From: Trichostrongylus colubriformis
Lineage: Eukaryota; Nematoda; Chromadorea; Rhabditida; Trichostrongylidae
Length of the DNA: 64,000 bases
NCBI GenBank assembly: GCA_963978905.1
Contig: OZ022258.1
Span: 28,152,716-28,216,715, forward strand
Reading direction: 5' to 3'
Made by a program: the position numbers and the translations under genes. This document shows, piece by piece, positions 57,960 through 64,000 of the stretch. Numbering within the stretch: the stretch's first letter is position 1; every line of letters begins with the position of its first letter. The notes below the pieces were generated by a model, which saw nothing but the letters and a program-made list of their open reading frames with translations, was not told the origin of the DNA and did not search any database.

Positions 57960-59210
57960 GCAAAAGTACTTCTATGGGCTTCTGAGCGAGGAGTTCCTCC
58001 GCAACGAAAGCCCAGAGAGCGAAACTACGGCTGGTCCCAATGGCCTAACCGAATTGAAACGGCCGTCGCATGCTAGAGAAGATGGAGATTCCGAATGAGT
58101 GGAAGACTAGTACCATCATCCTTATTTTTAGGCAGAAGGGATGGAATGAAATGTCCTAACTACCGCAGGATCAGGTTGACAGTATATGCGATGAGGCCGC
58201 CTGGGGCTGGTCTATCGATAGGCAGGTGATGGAAAATGTTTAGAGAAGCGAGGACCATGCTATCTGCGATTTCTAGACCATGATGATGCATAAGACCTTT
58301 TAACCAGATCGGTACTCTGGAATCCATTGCGATGACGGCAGGGACCGAAAACTGTGGTCGCTCTCATGAGGAAGCTGCACGTACTCCGCACGAGCAGCGA
58401 AACAGGGTAGCTATCACGGTAAGAGTACAACGATGTTCAGCACTGAGCCTGCTCCTCTTTCTGCTCACCCTACATGACATGACGCAGAGGGGCTACTGTG
58501 AATCATACTGAACGCTGATGACATTGGTAGCGGACAAAGTGAAGAAATTCGGGCAAAAGCGCGAGCTGACAGGACAGGCTGGCAGGCAATTGACTTCACT
58601 TGAACTCCAAAAAGGCTGAGTTCATATGCTTCAAAGAGTGCCCAGAACCAGTAGTGAATTTCATGGAAAGCACCGAGAAGGGGAATCTTCCTGTACCTTG
58701 AGAGTGACCTAGCAGCCAAAGGTACGATGGACCAGGCAGTAAAGGCCCAACTAGGCGCGGCATAAAATGATAAGAATGAGGAAGTCTACAGAAAGCCTGC
58801 GTTTCAGAACGCTCATGGGCAAGGCCTGCAATGCTGTACGGCAGGGAATGTTGGTCCGTAACAAAGATACGTGGAAGATGGCTGCTTGCAGCTGAAATGA
58901 GAATAGTTAGATGCGCATACGGTTGGACGCAACTGGACAAGGTCAAGAACCAGGTCGTGAAAGACCATGCAAACGGCTCCTGTCCAGTTGAAGTGAGGCA
59001 GGCAGCGACTGCGATGGATGCTGAGAAGACCTGAGCAGCCCTTATAAGAAAAACACTTGGATATGAAGGCAAGAAAAGCAACCGTGCAGACAGCCCAGCT
59101 TCTCTGATGAAGAAACAGTCTAGCGGATGGAAATTTAGTAGAAGAAAATTTAACAAACTTTCAATGTGCTGTACTTTGAATGGTCGTAACTTCTTTGAGA
59201 GCAATATCAT
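57960..59210 (+). mobile_element. Decayed RTE-like LINE remnant (copy B)
   Basis: Broken frames spell the reverse transcriptase in order: MLEKMEIPNEWKTSTI near 58070-58130, LMTLVADKVKKFGQKRELTG near 58510 (around the lost FADD site), AMLYGRECWSVTK and AAEMRIVRCAYGWTQLDKVK near 58830-58950, then RKTLGYEGKK near 59040-59075. It is a different subfamily from the element at 50495 but the same as remnant A (297-1690). Many stops and shifts, no ends found. Confidence 0.7.
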
Positions 59211-61319
59211 GAGGTCGCGTTTCGTGGAGATCTACGAGGTTACCGCTCGATAATGGCTACCAGAACTATGCAATATGTTTAGAAAGAAGAGAATATTGAG
59301 AAAATTTTGTCGAGAGAACTTTTTTGTTGAAATGACTCTCCATCATTCGTGGGAAAACGTTAGAGTTCCTGAGACGCTTCCATTTCACATTTCTGCTCTC
59401 AGGGGACCAATGGAAAGCCGATTGACGTTGGTCGCCTTCGTTTCGGTGTGCTTTATGCATGAGATTTACATTAACAATCTATTAGGACAGAGAGTACTCC
59501 CTTGGTTTAGCACTTCGTGGAATTGTAAGCTGTCTACAAAACACCAAGTTTGTGTGACCAAACGTGTACATTTATGTTGCGTAAGAGCATTACACCCCCC
59601 TCAGCGGGTCATATACAACCTCTCCGTTGGGATTTCCTGAGCCAATCCTGACCCTGCTTCGAATTGGTGTACAAATAGGGACAGCCGACAACCTTACCGG
59701 GAGCTTACAACACACACATAAAGAGCCAATTGTAAAAGCTTGGAGGAGTAAGCCCACTTCGTTACACCCGAAGAACGCATTTTACTAATGACGCGTGTTC
59801 GGGAATAAGAGATTGTTTGTTTTGAATCCCCTCAGGATGAGCAACGCGCGGCATTCGCTATGGAAACACCAAGGCATTTCAATTGACGTAGGTGAAGATC
59901 AGCGTGGTGAGGTTGATGTTCAGGAACGTGTGGTCTCTCATCAAACAACCAGCAAAACGTATCTGTTAAGACAGATGAAGAGGCCGGCTAGGTCGAGGGA
60001 CGGTTCAGTTAGAAAAAAGGGGGGAGAAGGGCCGATTCTATCGTCAGCCCGTCGCGTCGTGCAAGCCGCGCGCGGCCATTTTCGCGGCAGGTAGCTCGGC
60101 AAATTAGGGATGCCAGAAATGAGGCCTACGCGTTGCTTCACCCATTTCTTCGTTGTCAACTGTTCAGTCATCATTTCTGCACCGGAAAACCAAGAGTTTC
60201 TCGACGTCGTATGCTGCAAAGTTTGGTCGGCCGATGGGACTATATTCAGTACCTTCAAGTGCACAAAACTCCCCTTCCGGTACCTTCAAGTGCACAAAAT
60301 AATAGGATCATGTAAAAAAGAGCCGATAAAAGTATTTTTCATTCAAAGCGAACTGAATTGGATGAACGAATAGCAATACATTTGAAATGGAAAATGTATT
60401 CGAATCGGTTAATTAGTCGTAGCATGATGATTTTTTCTATTTAGGAAGAGGAGGAGAGAAATTTACACTCCAGAAAATTAGAAACACATGAAGCCAGCGG
60501 GAAAATTAGGTAAACCGAACGGATCATGAAGTCTCTGTACACACTATGTCATACTTAGGCAAAAAGCGAATCTATGAAGCGAGGTCAGTTTCTTGCCAAT
60601 AGAATATAATGTGATTATTCATGATGTTGTGAATACTGATGAAATTACATGCGCCCATAAGGGTTCCTGCAAGAGCCATTCTTCGAGTTGTTAATGTTAG
60701 GAGACCAGATCTATGTCAAGCAAAACTAGATGACAAGGTGATTGCCTCTGGAAATATGGAAAGGATTTCAATCAAATCCGCTTCAGTAGTGCTCTAACTT
60801 AATCATCTCAAAGGGTGAAATTGTAGTTGGGAATAAAGTGGTTTACACGACAGGTAATTCTAAGTTCGAGAACACATACATCTTATATTGCCGAGTCCAT
60901 TTCCCTAGGTGCTTTTTCCTGGACTTCTAATTAATGTGGTTGTGTAGGCAATCGAGGCGTATACTTTGCAGCGAGAGATTCTCACGGAGAGGACTCGAGC
61001 ACCAGTATTATTGAGTTATGCATAACTATTACGGCTTTCTTTGCGCTTCCTTATTTTGTTGGAAAAGCTTGCTATTCGCATGCTCTCAAAATAATTTCAG
61101 ATATAGTCCCAAATTCTGATAATGGTGGAATAAATGGACATACATATTCCAAAAGACTACGCTCCAAGACAAGACCCCTGGACAAGAGTCCTTGTACCAT
61201 CCATTTCTTGAGTATTTATCATTTTTGCTATTGTTTTTGAGAAAATCGCTGTAGTTATGCATCAGTTACGAGTTTTGCTGACACTGATACTAATACTGAT
61301 GCTATTATATTGTTACTAT
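59211..61319. other. Stretch without recognised gene
   Basis: A 121-codon plus-strand frame (59275-59640) has no family motif. A short direct repeat (taccttcaagtgcacaaaa twice) lies at 60240-60300. Nothing else is supported. Confidence 0.35.
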
Positions 61320-61999
61320 TAGGTCTGTGCAGAATAAGGGGCCAAAACGGACTACTTTTTTCAAAACGCCATAACTTCGCTCAGACACAACTTTATTTGT
61401 CGAAATAAAAACCATTCGAATCTACACAACCTTGCCAACGATCTGGTGAAGAAAATATGCCATCATGGTCAAATTCAGGATTGCGAAAATTAATGAAGTC
61501 AGCGATGGCATTTTCAACATGCATCGTCGGCGAACTCCTTCTGACCCAGGTTTGCATCGAGAACCGAGAAAAAGTGGTAATTCGTCAGAGATAGGTCTGA
61601 GGAAGAAGGGGGGTGAGGGAGAGTCTCGATCAGTTCCTGCCGGGTGACTTGCGAACTGTGGGGTTTTGCGTTGTTTTGCGCACCCAGAAAAAAAAATTAG
61701 CAGTTAGGCATCGAGCCTCTTCCTCACCCCCCTTATTCCCCAGACCTATCCCTGACGGATTACCACTTTTTCCGGGTTTCCGATGCAAACCTGCGGCAGA
61801 AAAATTATACACGGTAAAAATGCCATTCTTGACTTTAATGATTCTCACAATCCAGAATTTGATCGTGATGGATATTTTCTCTACCAGATTGTTGGCAAAA
61901 TTCTGTAGATTCGAATGGTTTTTGTTTCGACAAATAAAGTTGTGTCTGAGCGAAGTTATGGCCAGTTATGCTTTGACCATTTATTCTGCACAGACCTAA
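61320..61999. mobile_element. 680-bp palindrome with mariner-like ends
   Basis: Starts TTAGGTCTGTGCAGAATAA and ends with its complement, TA on both sides. Arms of about 300 bp stay alignable right up to a short loop near 61625-61705, including ggtttgcatcgagaaccg and gtttccgatgcaaacc. There are more arm mismatches than in 36213-37592. No transposase. Confidence 0.8.
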
Positions 62000-62688
62000 T
62001 AGTAATATAACAGTTAATATTTCCACATGCCGATATCATATGTATGTACAGTCAGCACTACGTCAGTGGTACCTGAAAAATATTTGGAAATGTTGAGAAA
62101 AAATAAAATTTGTGGAGTTTTTAGGAATCACGCAAAGTGGATCGGTGCATCCTACGTATATTACGTATTCAATTGCTGAAAGTACTACTTGGTTTTTGCG
62201 CCTGATATGGGCGAAAGAGTGATTGTTATAGGTTTTGGGTGCATTCAGTTCTCAGATGTGCTATTATGAAAACGAAGCAGTGGCAGAATCATCGTAGCGT
62301 TTGAAGACTTCTGCCCTCCTTACTTAGTTCTAGCCTATTGATTTCGTGATGCATGAGTTTACGCTAGAACACGGGAGATGTAACCACGACGACAGGATTC
62401 CGAGATTTACTGCGCCACGTCAAGTACTTTGAAGCATCTACCGCTTCACCCAGGGTACATATTGTCATCCCATAAACAACTAACTTCTTTCAAACAAATC
62501 TTTTTACAAGCTTGAGCGGCAGGTACCATAAGGAAGAAGTTATTTTGCTCTACGAAATAGCGTGATTGTTTTCCCTATCCATCATAATGGGGCCGATTTC
62601 CAGGCTGGTAAAGCGGTTGGTCTAGTCGACAAAAATTGACAGCAGCGGCAATTCAACAAATCACTATTTTCCACTCTGAGAAAGTCAA
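62000..62688. other. Stretch without recognised gene
   Basis: AT-rich, no long frame and no paired repeat were recognised. Confidence 0.4.
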
Positions 62689-63066
62689 TCAATCATGTGT
62701 CCCGTACTTGGCCCCGACCTCTTCTATAAGTTCCACGAACTGCTTGCTTGAAAAACTGCATCGCGCTTTTTCAAGATTTGGTTTTGCTACCACAACTCGG
62801 TGATTTTCGACGATTCCGTCGAGGCGAGGCAAGTAAATTTTCTCAAGGTCCGGTGAAAAAGTGGTGATCATGTTAAGAAGAGATAATGCGCAGCGGCGGG
62901 GAAACACAATTGACCGGATTTTCTGAATTTCTGTTGATAAAAATAAATAGTTGGTGTTCGCTGAACCCCTATTACGGTTTTGAAATTCAATATGAATCGC
63001 AGCCAAAACAAATGGAGACAAATTTTCAATAGAGAAAAAAATTCTCACGAATGGCTTATAAAGCAT
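62689..63066 (-). other. Minus-strand frame sharing a peptide with the opposite strand downstream
   Basis: A 125-codon frame ending in FVELIEEVGAKYGTHD. At 63165-63215 the plus strand reads QVLELAKEVGVKYGTHD in the equivalent place, so the two ~55-base ends are inverted copies whose changes partly preserve the peptide. The family is not recognised; it may be the end of an ancient transposon gene. Confidence 0.35.
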
Positions 63067-63215
63067 TGCAAAGCAAAGGATTTGAAAAAGAAATTCATTT
63101 TGAATAAGTGTAAGCGTCTACAGAGAAAAGGAGTTCAGAAAAGAACCACACAGCTACTCAATCAACCAAGTATTGGAACTTGCAAAGGAGGTCGGCGTTA
63201 AGTATGGAACACATG

Positions 63216-63600
63216 ATTTGTCGCGGTTCGCGACTGTTCCTGTGGGCGCACCGCGCGCTCGACCCACCCCAGCCGTGGCTCTATAAAAGGAGTCGCCACT
63301 GCCAGTCGATGCTCATACATCTTTCTCCGGGAGGGGAGAGGCACCGGACATTGCCGCTAAGGATGCCAGGCCAGACTGTTGAGAGCGAGAGCTTGACTCT
63401 CGCGCTCTGCAAGCTGTCAGGACACGGTGCGGTCGGGCGCATTGTCGTCGGCTTGGTTGAGCGTTGGTACGCTCACGTACGCTATACCCGAGGACGTGGA
63501 TGGCTGCAGGGGCGAAGAGAGCCTGCAGGGGCAGGATTACTGCTCACTGCTATTTTGGTCGACCCTTAGAGGCGAAGCATGGGCGGACCTGGCGAGGAAG
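63216..63600 (+). promoter_or_regulatory. GC-rich block with TATA box, possible retroelement promoter
   Basis: TATAAAAG at 63282-63289 lies in a GC-rich segment that contrasts with the AT-rich surroundings; cagtcgatg about 25 bases later could be an initiator. An LTR or 5' leader of a BEL/Pao- or gypsy-type element would look like this, but no matching repeat in the window was found. Overlapping frames at 63180-63569 are open on this strand only. Confidence 0.3.
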
Positions 63601-64000
63601 GTCTTCCAACTCATGACGCGCTTTTTGAGGGCTGTTTTTTGCATGTGTGGGGGTGCGTACAGGAATCATATAACTGATGTCCATTTTTGCTGAGCGGCTA
63701 TACGAATGCCAAAAAAAAGGGGTTTATGGTTCGATCCCCACTGAGGACAAATTTTTGCAAAATTTAGATTTTTAGTTTTTGGGCTCGTAAACATTTGAAT
63801 ATGATGATTAAGTGCAGTAATCACATTTAGAACCCCGGACTGCCCTCTACAGCCAGCCTCTTTTGCGTGAAACGGATTTGATATTCGTGTTCAGGAGGTC
63901 CAACTACCCACAGGGATGAGTTTCTAGCCCAATCGAAGTTTTGACCCAAATTCGTAAATTGAGTTGGGCATTGGTATACCTTGGACTGCGCGTTCAACGA
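63601..64000. other. Window end, repeat-like sequence
   Basis: 63890-63960 (gtgttcaggaggtccaacta, gatgagtttctagccca) resembles 6935-6990 inside the foldback element at 6538-7783, so a relative of that element begins here and leaves the window. Confidence 0.4.

Noticed and set aside
58596..59210. 204-codon minus-strand frame
   Set aside because: It is antisense to the decayed LINE reverse transcriptase (copy B), whose plus-strand motifs are recognisable.
63715..63745. Possible second tRNA B box (ggttcgatcccc)
   Set aside because: No pairing for the T stem and no acceptor or D arm upstream.

Overview
The window is nuclear DNA of a nematode, most likely a strongylid such as a hookworm. Coding sequence lies in short exons with GT..AG introns (about 35-110 nt when not invaded, kilobases when full of repeats). 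The mobile elements are RTE LINEs, a Ty3/gypsy element, Tc3/mariner relatives and Helitron-like elements. There are no bacterial operons, ribosome binding sites or CRISPR arrays. Genus is an inference and is not proven by the sequence.

Layout: 1-3352 is old LINE debris, a Tc1/mariner-type MITE and a 370-bp tandem duplication. 3353-10307 (+) is the one well-supported host gene: ten exons of an SLC17-type organic anion/phosphate transporter, 5' end missing, with a tRNA-like gene and several foldback repeats in its introns. 11755-20926 is a nest of transposons: a Helitron-like element carrying a complete-ended but frame-broken Ty3/gypsy element (235-bp LTRs, 5-bp target duplication) and a MITE, followed by a second Helitron-like element with a ~145-bp tandem array. 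20927-27790 is mostly repeats, with one candidate exon near 26.3 kb. 27797-31925 holds two convergent decayed copies of a nematode gene or transposase family that joins an N-terminal C2CH-like zinc module to a DDE-like, Kolobok-resembling body. 32957-37592 holds MITEs and a 1.38-kb near-perfect palindrome with mariner-like ends. 38252-40927 (-) contains the first and last exons of a small membrane protein gene, its intron invaded by a TTAA-flanked MITE. 44505-45766 is a third Helitron-like element. 49842-54368 is a three-deep nest: Helitron-like element > TTAA-flanked MITE > RTE LINE with a perfect 19-bp target duplication and one frameshift. 54735-56315 is a Tc3-like element whose inverted repeats have grown to 554 bp and now include the transposase N-terminus. 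57546-64000 has more LINE debris, a 680-bp mariner-ended palindrome and a GC-rich TATA-containing block.

The host genes (anion transporter, membrane protein, possible exon at 26.3 kb) show no functional link to each other; the unifying theme is successive, datable insertion of transposons into introns and into each other. All assignments are by reading the sequence; no database search was run.
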